From DATEMK01 sp035275625 (GTDB lineage: Bacteria > Bacteroidota > Bacteroidia > AKYH767-A > OLB10), in contig DATEMK010000047.1 of the NCBI GenBank assembly GCA_035275625.1, positions 1 through 20,852 on the forward strand: DNA of 20,852 bases, given 5' to 3'. The translations under genes were made by a program, and so were the position numbers. Under the pieces are notes generated by a model. That model was not told the DNA's origin and did no database searches. It saw nothing but the letters and a program-made list of their open reading frames with translations. Below are positions 8,253-16,623 of this stretch, one piece after another (position 1 is the stretch's first letter; every line of letters starts with the position of its first letter).

Positions 8253-9422
8253 ATGTTGAAATTAGAAACATATTTCAAAGGCGACCGCGTAATCTGGATG
8301 GTAGTTATTTTGCTTTCCATCTTTTCGATTCTTGCGGTTTACAGCTCAACAGGTACGCTTGCTTATAAATACCAGGAGGGAAATACCGAGTATTATTTGT
8401 TCAAACATTTTGTGATTCTGTCATTCGGTTTTATGCTCATGTATTTAGCACACCTGATGCGCTATACATTTTATTCGCGCATTTCAAGGATTGCAATTTT
8501 TGTTGCTGTGCCTTTGTTACTTCTCACTTTAGCGATGGGAACTAATCTGAATGAAGCCAGCCGCTGGCTGACGCTTCCCATAGTCAATATTTCTTTCCAG
8601 ACTTCCGATCTTGCCAAGCTGGCAATTATTCTGTTTGTTGCGCGGTCATTATCGAAAAGACAGGAAACTATCAAAGATTTTAAACAGGCATTCTTACCCA
8701 TAATGTGGCCCGTTTGTCTTGTTTGTTTACTGATTCTCCCGGCAAACTTTTCCACAGCTGCAGTTTTATTCACAACTGTATTGTTCCTGCTGTTTATCGG
8801 AAGAATAAATATGAAATACATCATGGTGATGATTGCAGCAGGATTGTTGCTTCTCACTTTATTTATTCTTGTTGCAAAAGTGATTGGCTTCAAGGGAAGA
8901 ATTGCCACCTGGGAAAGCAGGATTGAAAATTTTGCCAGCGGAAAAGATGATGGAGATGGAAGCTACCAGAATCAGCAGGCGAAAATTGCCATCGCAACAG
9001 GAGGAATTTTTGGAAAAGGCCCGGGCAATAGTACGCAAAGAAATTTTCTTCCGCACCCATATTCGGATTTTATTTTTGCAATCATAGTAGAAGAATACGG
9101 ATTGTTGTTCGGAGGAATTCCGGTTGTTCTGTTATATATCATCTTATTTTACCGGGCGATAAAAATAGTCAAACACAGCCCCAGGGCATTTGCCACATTT
9201 CTTGCTGTGGGATGCAGTTTCAGTCTCGTATTCCAGGCAATGATAAATATGGCGGTAGCGGTGAATTTATTTCCTGTAACCGGCCAGCCGCTGCCGATGC
9301 TTAGCATGGGTGGAACATCTATATGGTTTACCAGCCTCGCTGTGGGTATAATCCTGAGCGTTAGTCGTGATTTGGAAAAAGAAAAAGAATCAAAGCTTGT
9401 CCCAGTTACAGCGAAAATATAA
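8253..9422 (+). CDS. ftsW: Septal peptidoglycan glycosyltransferase FtsW (SEDS family)
   Basis: Integral membrane polymerase of the SEDS family that uses lipid II to make glycan strands at the septum together with FtsI. The 389 residues contain about ten hydrophobic segments. Recognisable SEDS features are VYSSTGTLAY near the N terminus, the ASRWLTLP loop, and the region HPYSDFIFAIIVEEYG, which carries the conserved Asp of the active site. A further one is the C-terminal block TGQPLPMLSMGGTS. The ATG start directly precedes MLKLETYFKGDR, a usual cytoplasmic N terminus. The 3' end overlaps the predicted murG start by about 26 bases. FtsW is told from RodA mainly by its position between murD and murG. 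Confidence 0.95.
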   Translation: MLKLETYFKGDRVIWMVVILLSIFSILAVYSSTGTLAYKYQEGNTEYYLFKHFVILSFGFMLMYLAHLMRYTFYSRISRIAIFVAVPLLLLTLAMGTNLNEASRWLTLPIVNISFQTSDLAKLAIILFVARSLSKRQETIKDFKQAFLPIMWPVCLVCLLILPANFSTAAVLFTTVLFLLFIGRINMKYIMVMIAAGLLLLTLFILVAKVIGFKGRIATWESRIENFASGKDDGDGSYQNQQAKIAIATGGIFGKGPGNSTQRNFLPHPYSDFIFAIIVEEYGLLFGGIPVVLLYIILFYRAIKIVKHSPRAFATFLAVGCSFSLVFQAMINMAVAVNLFPVTGQPLPMLSMGGTSIWFTSLAVGIILSVSRDLEKEKESKLVPVTAKI

Positions 9423-10518
9423 AGTGATCATCAGCGGAGGCGGAACAGGAGGGCATATATTTCCTGCTGTCGCCATTGCAAATGCGTTGAAAAAAATGGA
9501 TAGCAGCATTGACATATTATTTGTAGGTGCAAAAGGAAAAATGGAAATGGAAAAAATTCCTGCTGCCGGTTATAAAATTGAAGGCTTGTGGATAAGCGGA
9601 TTGCAGCGAAATTCTTTCAAATCGAATCTTTCCTTTCCTTTTAAACTGGTTTCAAGCCTGCGGCAGGCAGGAAAAATAATTAAAAGATTTCAACCGGATG
9701 TAGCTGTGGGTGTTGGCGGTTATGCAAGCGGACCGTTATTATATATGGCAACACGGAAAAATATTCCGGCATTGATACAGGAACAAAATTCTTTTCCCGG
9801 AATTACCAATAAGCTGCTGGCAAAAAAAGTAAATAAGATCTGTGTCGCTTATGACGGAATGGAGCGGTTTTTTCCGAAGGATAAAATCATAAAAACAGGT
9901 AATCCCGTCAGAGAGGATGTTGTAAAAATTGAAGGAAAGAAGTATGAAGCTATAAATTATTTCGGGCTTGAGGATAATTTAAAAACAATTCTTGTCGTTG
10001 GAGGAAGCCAGGGTGCGCGTTCCATTAACATGAGCATAAAAGCAGGACTGGAGAAAATTAAAGAATCGGGATGCCAGCTTATCTGGCAAACGGGAAAATT
10101 ATTTTACGGTGAGGCGTCTGCGTCTGCTGAAAGTCTGAATTCCAATAAAATTAAAGTTTATGATTTTATTAACCGGATGGACTTAGCCTATTCAATGGCT
10201 GACTTAGTAGTAACACGAGCGGGTGCAAGCACTGTTTCCGAATTATGCATCGTTGCAAAACCTTCTATACTTATTCCATTACCAACAGCGGCAGAAGATC
10301 ACCAGACAAAAAATTGCATGGCTTTGGTAAATAGAAATGCAGGGATCCTGGTAAAGGATAATGATGCAATGGCAACGCTTGTCAGCAAAGCATTGGAAAC
10401 AATCCGGGATGCAGAAAAACTATCGGCATTAAGTAAAAATATCCGGCAGCTTGCATTGCCTGATTCTGCAAAAACAATTGCAAAAGAAGTATTACAATTG
10501 GCAAAATATAAAAACTAA
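9397..10518 (+). CDS. murG: UDP-GlcNAc:lipid I N-acetylglucosaminyltransferase MurG
   Basis: Peripheral membrane GT-B glycosyltransferase that adds GlcNAc to lipid I to form lipid II. The N-terminal glycine loop GGGTGGH is at residues 14-20 of the form given. It is followed by GVGGYASGPLL, EQNSFPGITNKLL, GGSQGARSIN and the donor-binding block RAGASTVSEL...PLPTAAEDHQTKN. No ATG precedes the glycine loop. Candidate starts are GTG 9367, TTG 9397 and GTG 9424. TTG 9397 is preferred because it gives the usual short leader (MSQLQRKYKVIISGGG) and 373 residues. It overlaps the end of ftsW by 26 bases. The true start is uncertain; the function is not. Confidence 0.94.
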   Translation: MSQLQRKYKVIISGGGTGGHIFPAVAIANALKKMDSSIDILFVGAKGKMEMEKIPAAGYKIEGLWISGLQRNSFKSNLSFPFKLVSSLRQAGKIIKRFQPDVAVGVGGYASGPLLYMATRKNIPALIQEQNSFPGITNKLLAKKVNKICVAYDGMERFFPKDKIIKTGNPVREDVVKIEGKKYEAINYFGLEDNLKTILVVGGSQGARSINMSIKAGLEKIKESGCQLIWQTGKLFYGEASASAESLNSNKIKVYDFINRMDLAYSMADLVVTRAGASTVSELCIVAKPSILIPLPTAAEDHQTKNCMALVNRNAGILVKDNDAMATLVSKALETIRDAEKLSALSKNIRQLALPDSAKTIAKEVLQLAKYKN

Positions 10519-10520
10519 CG

Positions 10521-11924
10521 GTGATTGAGCTGGAGAAGATAAATAATATTTACCTTATAGGAATCGGAGGAATAGGGATGAGCGCTCTTGCAAGATTTTT
10601 TAATGCAAATGGGAAAAAGATAGCAGGCTACGACAAAACTCCCACCACCCTGACAGATGAATTGATGAATGAAAATATGAATATTCATTTCGAAGATAAT
10701 TTAAATTTAATTCCACAGAATTTTAAAGATCTCTCGGAAAAAGACAGGACGCTAATCATTTATACTCCTGCAATCCCTGCTGAATTTTCTGAGCTAAGCT
10801 GGTTCAGGAAAAATAATTATACCGTTGTAAAACGTTCTGAAGTGTTAGGATTGATCACTAAGAAATCTTTCACAATTGCAGTAGGCGGCACTCATGGAAA
10901 AACAACAACATCATCCATTATTACTCATTTGTTAAAACAAGGCGGGGTGGATTGCACTGCATTTCTCGGTGGCATTGCAAAAAATTATGACAGCAACCTG
11001 GTTTTGGGAGAAACATCTGAAGAGAATTCAAAACCTGTAATGGTTGTGGAAGCCGATGAATTTGACCGTTCTTTTCTCACATTATTCCCTGACATAGCTG
11101 TAGTAACTTCAATGGATGCCGATCACCTTGACATTTATCATGATAAAAAAAGCCTTGAAGATTCGTACAAAACTTTTGTTTCCCAGGTTAAGAAAGAAGG
11201 TGTCGCCATTTATAAAGCGGGGCTTGACCTGGAAACGCAAAATCAAAAACAATATACGTATTCCATCAATTCACCTGCTGACTTTAAAGGAGAAAATATC
11301 TCTGTAAAAAATAACAAATACACTTTTGATTTTACCGGGAAAGATATACGGTTTAAAGGCCTCACGCTTGGTCTTCCCGGGCGGCATAATGTAGAAAATG
11401 CCGTTGCAGCAATAGCTGTAGCGCTGCAAATGAATGTTACCCCCGAAAAATTATCTTCCGGTTTGAGCTCTTATGACGGGGTGAAAAGGCGTTTTGATTT
11501 TCACATCCGCTCTCCGCAAATAACATTTATTGATGATTACGCACATCACCCGGAAGAATTGCGCGCAACGATCTTATCTGTTAAAGAATTGTACCCTGAA
11601 AAAAAAGTTACCGGCATTTTTCAGCCGCATCTTTATTCAAGAACAAGAGATTTTGCTGATGATTTTGCAGAAAGCTTGTCTCTCCTGGATGAATTGATTT
11701 TACTTGATATTTATCCTGCCCGTGAAAAACCCATAGCAGGTGTTGATTCAAAGTTGATTCTTGATAAAGTTTCTCTTCAGAAAAAAACAATCTGTTCCAA
11801 AAATAATATATTGAAAGAATTGCAAAATCATGTTGCAGAAGTGGTAATTACATTAGGAGCAGGTGACATTGACCAGTTAGTTGATCCTATAAAAAAAGCC
11901 CTCCTTAAAAAATATAAACTGTGA
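10521..11924 (+). CDS. murC: UDP-N-acetylmuramate:L-alanine ligase MurC
   Basis: Cytoplasmic ATP-dependent ligase that joins L-alanine to UDP-MurNAc, the first amino acid of the stem peptide. An N-terminal nucleotide-sugar domain begins IYLIGIGGIGMSALARFF. The ATP loop GTHGKT is at residues 123-128. Family blocks follow: EADEFDRSFL, SMDADHLDIYH, GRHNVENAVAA, DDYAHHPEELRATI and FQPHLYSRT. The length of 467 residues is normal. The start is GTG at 10521, two bases after the murG stop codon; the first ATG lies inside the glycine loop and cannot be used. The order murG-murC-ftsQ is typical of the dcw cluster. Confidence 0.96.
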   Translation: MIELEKINNIYLIGIGGIGMSALARFFNANGKKIAGYDKTPTTLTDELMNENMNIHFEDNLNLIPQNFKDLSEKDRTLIIYTPAIPAEFSELSWFRKNNYTVVKRSEVLGLITKKSFTIAVGGTHGKTTTSSIITHLLKQGGVDCTAFLGGIAKNYDSNLVLGETSEENSKPVMVVEADEFDRSFLTLFPDIAVVTSMDADHLDIYHDKKSLEDSYKTFVSQVKKEGVAIYKAGLDLETQNQKQYTYSINSPADFKGENISVKNNKYTFDFTGKDIRFKGLTLGLPGRHNVENAVAAIAVALQMNVTPEKLSSGLSSYDGVKRRFDFHIRSPQITFIDDYAHHPEELRATILSVKELYPEKKVTGIFQPHLYSRTRDFADDFAESLSLLDELILLDIYPAREKPIAGVDSKLILDKVSLQKKTICSKNNILKELQNHVAEVVITLGAGDIDQLVDPIKKALLKKYKL

Positions 11925-11928
11925 AATC

Positions 11929-12792
11929 ATGAGATTGAAAAAATTTAAAAACCCAAAAATTAACTGGAAACGGCTATGGTTTATTTCCGGTTGGATCGTT
12001 TGTATTTCAACATTGTTTGTCACTCTTGGGTTTGTGGGAAAAGAGAAAAGCAGCATCCGCTGCAAAAGCATTGCTATCAACATCAGCGATGAAAACGGAA
12101 ATGAATTTATAACAGACAATGATGTACGGGATTTATTGAACAGCAGCGGCAAGCAGCCGGTCGGAAAAAGGATGAATGATATTAACATTGGCTTGTTAGA
12201 AAAACTGGTCAACAGCAATCCGTTCGTAGCAAATGCCGAAGTATTTTCAACCATTGATGGAGAGGTCAATATTGACATCCGCCAACGTGTTCCGGTTATC
12301 CGTATAATAAACAAAAATGATGAGCATTTCTACATTGATGACCAGGGTGAATTTATGCCGGTTTCTCAAAATTATACAGCGCCCGTAATTGTGGCTAACG
12401 GATTTATTTCCGATGGTTATACAGAGTGGAGAGTTCCTCAAATGAATGTTGAAAATAATGATTCAGCTCAAACAAAACCAATCATTGCACAGGTTTATGA
12501 TCTCGCACAGTTTATTACAAATAATCCATTCTGGAATGCGCAGTTAGAACAAATATATGTTAACGAACAATCAGAAATAGAATTGATACCGCGGGTAGGG
12601 AATCACCGGATTATTTTCGGTGACGGGTCACAATTAAATGAAAAATTTAATAAGCTGATGATTTTTTACAGGCAGGGACTGAACAAAACCGGTTGGAACA
12701 ACTACACTGTTATCAATTTAAAATATAATAACCAGGTAGTATGTACGAAAGCAACCACAGGTGAAAATAAAAAACTAAACAAAACAAATTAA
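11929..12792 (+). CDS. ftsQ: Cell division protein FtsQ
   Basis: Bitopic divisome protein of 287 residues that acts with FtsL and FtsB in regulating the FtsW-FtsI synthase. A basic cytoplasmic tail (MRLKKFKNPKINWKR) precedes one transmembrane segment at about residues 17-36. A POTRA-like domain follows at about 43-115, with pattern ISDENGNEFITDNDVRDLL...NPFVANAEV and ending DIRQRVPVIRI. The rest is the beta domain (YIDDQGEFMPVS..., then LIPRVGNHRIIFGDG). Sequence conservation in this family is low, but topology, the POTRA pattern and the position between murC and ftsA agree. The ATG is four bases after the murC stop codon. Confidence 0.93.
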   Translation: MRLKKFKNPKINWKRLWFISGWIVCISTLFVTLGFVGKEKSSIRCKSIAINISDENGNEFITDNDVRDLLNSSGKQPVGKRMNDINIGLLEKLVNSNPFVANAEVFSTIDGEVNIDIRQRVPVIRIINKNDEHFYIDDQGEFMPVSQNYTAPVIVANGFISDGYTEWRVPQMNVENNDSAQTKPIIAQVYDLAQFITNNPFWNAQLEQIYVNEQSEIELIPRVGNHRIIFGDGSQLNEKFNKLMIFYRQGLNKTGWNNYTVINLKYNNQVVCTKATTGENKKLNKTN

Positions 12793-12803
12793 TTCACGAC
12801 TTA

Positions 12804-14090
12804 ATGAGGATGGAAAATTCAGAAATCATTGTAGGATTAGATATAGGAACAACAAAAATCTGCGCGATTGTCGGCAGGAAAAATGAATTTGGCAAAATCG
12901 AAATACTCGGTTTGGGAAAGGCCGAATCTATCGGGGTGATGAGAGGGATGGTCGCTAATATTGAAAAAACAGTTGCTTCGATTAAAGAAGCGGTCGCTGA
13001 AGCTGAATCAAAATCAGGAGTTGAAATAAATGATGTGCACGTGGGAATTGCCGGGCAGCATATTAAAAGCCTCCAGCATCGCGGCATGATTACACGCGGA
13101 AAAATTGATGATGAAATCAGCCAGAAAGATATTGACCTGATTATTGACGACATGTATAAGCTTGCCATGCCACCGGGCGAAGAGATCATCCACGTGATAC
13201 CGCAGGAATTTATAGTTGACAATGAACAGGGAATTAAAGAGCCCATCGGCATGTCAGGCATACGCCTTGAAGCGAATTGCCACATCATTACCGGTTTGAT
13301 TACAGCAGCGCATAACATTGAAAAATGCGTTACGAAAGCAGGATTAAAACCTGTTGATCTCATTCTTGAACCTCTGGCTTCGGCAGAAGCAGTGCTTACC
13401 GAAGAAGAAAAAGAAGCGGGTGTCGTGTTAGTAGATATAGGAGGCGGAACTTCAGATATTGCCATTTTCCAGGATGGAATTATCCGTCACACTGCCGTTA
13501 TACCGTTTGGCGGAAATGTAATTACTGATGATATTAAGGAGGGGTGTACTATTATTCGTAACCAGGCAGAACTGCTTAAAATAAAATTCGGTTCAGCATT
13601 GGCAAAACAAATGAAGGAAAATGAAATTGTTTCTATTCCCGGCTTGCGCGGACGAGAGCCGAAAGAAATTTCTGTGAAAAATCTTGCAAACATTATCCAG
13701 GCAAGAATGGAAGAAATCATTGAGAACGTTTATTATGAAATAAAGAGTTCAGGATATGAAAAAAAGCTCATTGCAGGAATTGTAGTAACCGGTGGAGGCG
13801 CGCAGCTAAAGCACGTTACGCAGCTTATTGAATACATAACGGGCATGGATACACGTATCGGTTATCCCAACGAGCATCTTGCAAAAGGAGTGGACGAAGT
13901 TAAAAGCCCGATGTATGCAACCGGTGTAGGGCTCGTGATTAAAGGACACCAGGATTTTGAAAAGAGAAAAAGAAATACGAAAGATGAAGTAGTTCTTCAA
14001 CCTGTAAAACATAAAGGAAAATGGTACGAGTTGATCTTTCAAAAAGTAAAAGATGGCTTGAGTGAAGATGCTGAAGACCGTGAATTGTAA
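12804..14090 (+). CDS. ftsA: Cell division protein FtsA
   Basis: Actin-like ATPase that tethers FtsZ to the membrane. Phosphate loop 1 is GLDIGTTK at residues 11-18 and phosphate loop 2 is VDIGGGTSD near 210-218 (Asp211). GIVVTGGGAQL forms the adenosine-binding region. The SHS2 (1C) domain is visible from about residue 85 (INDVHVGIAGQHIKS). The C-terminal amphipathic helix KWYELIFQKVKDGL at about 406-419 is the expected membrane-targeting sequence. The length of 428 residues is usual. Two ATGs occur close together (12804 and 12810); either could be used. The gene is 41 bases before ftsZ, the normal pairing. Confidence 0.96.
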   Translation: MRMENSEIIVGLDIGTTKICAIVGRKNEFGKIEILGLGKAESIGVMRGMVANIEKTVASIKEAVAEAESKSGVEINDVHVGIAGQHIKSLQHRGMITRGKIDDEISQKDIDLIIDDMYKLAMPPGEEIIHVIPQEFIVDNEQGIKEPIGMSGIRLEANCHIITGLITAAHNIEKCVTKAGLKPVDLILEPLASAEAVLTEEEKEAGVVLVDIGGGTSDIAIFQDGIIRHTAVIPFGGNVITDDIKEGCTIIRNQAELLKIKFGSALAKQMKENEIVSIPGLRGREPKEISVKNLANIIQARMEEIIENVYYEIKSSGYEKKLIAGIVVTGGGAQLKHVTQLIEYITGMDTRIGYPNEHLAKGVDEVKSPMYATGVGLVIKGHQDFEKRKRNTKDEVVLQPVKHKGKWYELIFQKVKDGLSEDAEDREL

Positions 14091-14131
14091 AAAAAATAAA
14101 TCTATTATATTAATCAAAAAACCTAAAAACA

Positions 14132-15988
14132 ATGATGCAATTTGAAATTCCAAAAGAGAGACCATCAATCATAAAAGTAATCGGGATTGGCGGTGGCGGC
14201 AGCAATGCCGTGAATCACATGTTTCACAACGTAATACGGGGTGTTGAATTCCTCGTGTGCAACACCGACCACCAGGCGCTCGAAATAAGTCCCGTGCCGC
14301 ATAAAATTCAGCTGGGTCCCAGCCTCACAGAAGGGCGGGGTGCCGGTTCGATGCCGGAAGTTGGAAAAAATGCTGCTATCGAAAATCTCGAAGACATCCG
14401 TAAAGCATTGAGCGGTCATACGAAAATGGTATTCATCACTGCCGGAATGGGCGGAGGTACCGGAACGGGCGCTGCACCTATCATTGCAGGCGTGGCCCGC
14501 GAAATGGGGATCCTTACCGTTGCTATTGTTACCATGCCTTTCAGCTTTGAAGGAAAGAAAAGAAAGCAGCAGGCAGAAGCCGGCATTGAAGAATTGAAAA
14601 AAAATGTGGACACACTTCTTGTGATCTGCAATGATAAATTGCGCGAAATACACGGCAACTTAAAATTAGCCGAAGCCTTCAGCTATGCGGATAACGTCCT
14701 GGCCACTGCTGCCAAAAGCATTGCCGAAATTATTTCGGTAACGCTGCACATCAATGTGGACTTTGCGGATGTACAGACGGTAATGAAAGAAAGCGGTGTT
14801 GCCATCATGGGTTCTGCCACTGCATCTGGCGAAAACAGGGCTTTGCGTGCCGTAGAATTAGCGCTGGACTCTCCGTTGCTGAATGATAATAATATAGAAG
14901 GCGCACGGTATATTTTACTGAACATCACCTCGGGCAGTGAAGAAGTAACAATGGACGAAATGGGCGAGATCACAGATTTCATCCAGGAGCAAGCGGGGCA
15001 GACAGCCGAAGTAATTATGGGGGTCGGGACGGATTCAAAGCTGGAGAAAAATATTTGTGTCACCATCATTGCAACAGGGTTCAAAACAAAAGAAAAAATC
15101 AAAGCGGAAAGACCAGTTGAAAAGAAGGTGTACAAGCTAATAGATTATATGACAGAGGAGAAAAAGGAAAATATTTCAGAACCTGTTGCTGCCTCTCCGC
15201 TGGAACCCTATATAATAAACAACGAATCGCCAGAAGAAAAAATAATTGAGGAGGACAGGGTGTATCTCGAAGAAATTCCTGAACCCGTTTTTATTTCGCC
15301 ATTACCTGTGGAAGATGAAATGGAAGAAGAAATTCTCCCGGTTGATTTTGAAGTGGAAACTCAGCCGAAGGAAAATGTTTTCAAATTTGATCTGAATACT
15401 TCCATGCCCATAACAGAAGCTCCGAAAGAGGAAAAAAAGGAAGCGGAAGTGAAAGAAACGATTATTAAGTTTGACTTAAATACTTCAATGCCGGTTTTTG
15501 AAATTCCGAAACAGGAGAAAAAAGAACCGGAAATAAAAGAAGCTGTTTTTAAAGTTGATCTGAATACTTCCATGCCGGTGATGGAAGCGCCAAAAGAAGA
15601 AATAAAGGAAAAGGAGGAGGTAAAAGAAGAACCGAAGGAAGAAGTGGTAATGAAAACACCATTCGTTCCGGGGAGCGCTGAAATTAAAAATACAGAAGAA
15701 AAGAAACCTGTGCAGGAACCTGCTGCGCCTATGGAAGATCCTCATGAGGAGCTTTTCAGGAGGTCACGGGAGCGCATCATGAAATTAAAGGAAATGAATT
15801 ACCGCCTGAACACTCCGCATGGCTTGTCTGATCTTGAAAAAGAGCCTGCATACAAAAGAAGAAATATTAAGCTGGATGATGTTCCTTCTGCTGCGGAAAA
15901 TAATATTTCAAAATATTCTCTTGCTGAAGACCAGGATAAAAAGGTAGAGATCAAGCCGAATAATTTTTTGCATGACAGGGTGGATTAG
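14132..15988 (+). CDS. ftsZ: Cell division protein FtsZ, with extended repeat-containing linker
   Basis: Tubulin-like GTPase that forms the Z ring. The globular domain shows IGIGGGGSNAV near the N terminus, the tubulin signature GGGTGTG at residues 107-113, and the synergy-loop region NVDFADVQTVM. From about residue 330 to 570 lies a long acidic, Lys/Glu/Pro-rich linker that includes three tandem 28-residue repeats (residues 416-499). The C terminus keeps the Bacteroidota-type tail: EPAYKRRNIKLDD, then NFLHDRVD as the last eight residues, probably the binding peptide for FtsA. At 618 residues it is far longer than E. coli FtsZ (383), all in the linker. Adjacent ATG codons at 14132 and 14135 are equivalent starts. 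It is the last gene of the dcw operon. Confidence 0.97.
   Translation: MMQFEIPKERPSIIKVIGIGGGGSNAVNHMFHNVIRGVEFLVCNTDHQALEISPVPHKIQLGPSLTEGRGAGSMPEVGKNAAIENLEDIRKALSGHTKMVFITAGMGGGTGTGAAPIIAGVAREMGILTVAIVTMPFSFEGKKRKQQAEAGIEELKKNVDTLLVICNDKLREIHGNLKLAEAFSYADNVLATAAKSIAEIISVTLHINVDFADVQTVMKESGVAIMGSATASGENRALRAVELALDSPLLNDNNIEGARYILLNITSGSEEVTMDEMGEITDFIQEQAGQTAEVIMGVGTDSKLEKNICVTIIATGFKTKEKIKAERPVEKKVYKLIDYMTEEKKENISEPVAASPLEPYIINNESPEEKIIEEDRVYLEEIPEPVFISPLPVEDEMEEEILPVDFEVETQPKENVFKFDLNTSMPITEAPKEEKKEAEVKETIIKFDLNTSMPVFEIPKQEKKEPEIKEAVFKVDLNTSMPVMEAPKEEIKEKEEVKEEPKEEVVMKTPFVPGSAEIKNTEEKKPVQEPAAPMEDPHEELFRRSRERIMKLKEMNYRLNTPHGLSDLEKEPAYKRRNIKLDDVPSAAENNISKYSLAEDQDKKVEIKPNNFLHDRVD
15377..15628 (+). 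repeat. Three tandem 84-bp repeats inside ftsZ (28-residue units)
   Basis: In-frame tandem units at 15377-15460, 15461-15544 and 15545-15628. Each begins (V/I)(F/I)K(F/V)DLNTSMP and continues with a PK-E-E-KKE charged stretch. The DLNTSMP core is identical in all three units, while codons differ between copies (for example GATCTGAATACTTCC against GACTTAAATACTTCA). The protein motif therefore seems to be conserved beyond recent duplication. Confidence 0.9.
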
Positions 15989-15993
15989 CTGCA

Positions 15994-16035
15994 GAGGACG
16001 GAGGTCAGAGGTCGGAAGTCAGAAGGCAGAAGTCG
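15994..16035. repeat. Six tandem degenerate heptamers (GARGNCR)
   Basis: GAGGACG, GAGGTCA, GAGGTCG, GAAGTCA, GAAGGCA and GAAGTCG follow one another without a gap, starting five bases after the ftsZ stop codon. The stretch is purine-rich and unlike the surrounding AT-rich spacer. Similar GAAGTC/GAGGTC runs are, to my knowledge, common in intergenic DNA of some Bacteroidota. No coding function is seen. Confidence 0.8.
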
Positions 16036-16097
16036 CAGTATGCAGCAGCAGTGTGGAGTAATATGAAATTGTAATTTGTAATTAGGAAGCTGTAAAA

Positions 16098-16122
16098 ATT
16101 CGTAAATTCGTAATTTAATTCG
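16098..16122. repeat. Short ATTCGTAA tandem repeat
   Basis: ATTCGTAA occurs at 16098-16105 and again at 16106-16113, followed after TTTA by ATTCG. Another ATTCGT lies at 16145-16150 beyond the palindrome. Together with the neighbouring heptamers and palindrome it makes the whole ftsZ-yqeY spacer repetitive. Confidence 0.6.
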
Positions 16123-16142
16123 CCTGCCTGCTGGTAGGCAGG
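16123..16142. repeat. GC-rich palindrome (REP-like)
   Basis: CCTGCCT at 16123-16129 and AGGCAGG at 16136-16142 form a perfect 7-bp stem with loop GCTGGT. No T-run follows on the + strand, and the palindrome sits only 15 bases before the yqeY start, so a terminator is unlikely. A dispersed REP-like palindromic element is the better reading, although a role in mRNA stability or in yqeY translation is possible. Confidence 0.65.
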
Positions 16143-16157
16143 TAATTCGTTGATGTC

Positions 16158-16607
16158 ATGTCTTTAGAAACGCAAATACAATCTGATCTTAAAGCTGCCA
16201 TGCTGGCAAAGGATGAAGCTGCGTTGCGCGCGTTACGTGCAATTAAATCCGCCATTCTTCTCGCAAAAACAAGCGGGGCAGGAGGGGAGCTTTCCGCTGA
16301 AGATGAATTAAAAATGCTGCAGAAGCTCGTGAAGCAGCGCAAAGAATCCATTGAAATTTATGAAAAGCAGGGAAGGGATGATCTTGCAAAAAACGAAAAA
16401 GAAGAAGTTGCCGTCATTGAAAAATTTCTTCCCGCGCAGATGAGTGAAGCTGATGTAAGAGCAGAAGTGAAAAAAATAATTGAATCAACCGGGGCAAAAT
16501 CTGCTGCTGAAATGGGAAAGGTGATGGGTGTTGCATCAAAGCAGCTTGCCGGAAAGGCGGATAATAAAATGGTCGCGGCTATAGTAAAGGAATTATTATC
16601 GCAGTGA
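16158..16607 (+). CDS. GatB/YqeY domain-containing protein
   Basis: Protein of 149 residues consisting only of a YqeY domain, an all-helical fold related to the C-terminal tail domain of the amidotransferase subunit GatB. Typical features are the N-terminal LKAAMLAKDEAALRALRAIKSAI, then VKQRKESIEIYEKQGRDDLAKNEKEE, then EKFLPAQMSE, and the C-terminal GKVMGVASKQLAGKADNKMVA. The biochemical role of free-standing YqeY proteins is unsettled; tRNA-related binding is suspected from GatB. The gene follows ftsZ on the same strand, an arrangement seen in other Bacteroidota, but 169 bases of repeat-rich spacer separate the two. It ends 16 bases before the converging methyltransferase gene, with no obvious terminator between them. 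Confidence 0.93.
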   Translation: MSLETQIQSDLKAAMLAKDEAALRALRAIKSAILLAKTSGAGGELSAEDELKMLQKLVKQRKESIEIYEKQGRDDLAKNEKEEVAVIEKFLPAQMSEADVRAEVKKIIESTGAKSAAEMGKVMGVASKQLAGKADNKMVAAIVKELLSQ

Positions 16608-16623
16608 CTTATATCAATTGTTA

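Noticed and set aside
9367..9396. Longer murG N terminus starting at GTG 9367
   Set aside because: It would add ten Lys-rich residues read from inside ftsW that are not typical of MurG. TTG 9397 gives the usual leader, though this cannot be settled without proteomics.
12794..13465. Open frame of 223 codons on the minus strand within ftsA
   Set aside because: It lies fully inside a certain ftsA gene. The product is Ser/Ile/Pro-rich with no recognisable motif.
15994..16035. Heptamer array as a CRISPR
   Set aside because: The units are 7 bp and directly adjacent, without spacers, and no cas gene is present.
16123..16142. GC-rich palindrome as ftsZ terminator
   Set aside because: There is no T-run after the stem, and it is 135 bases past the ftsZ stop codon, right before the yqeY start.
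16608..16623. Bidirectional terminator between yqeY and the converging methyltransferase gene
   Set aside because: The 16-base gap shows no stable hairpin and no T-run.
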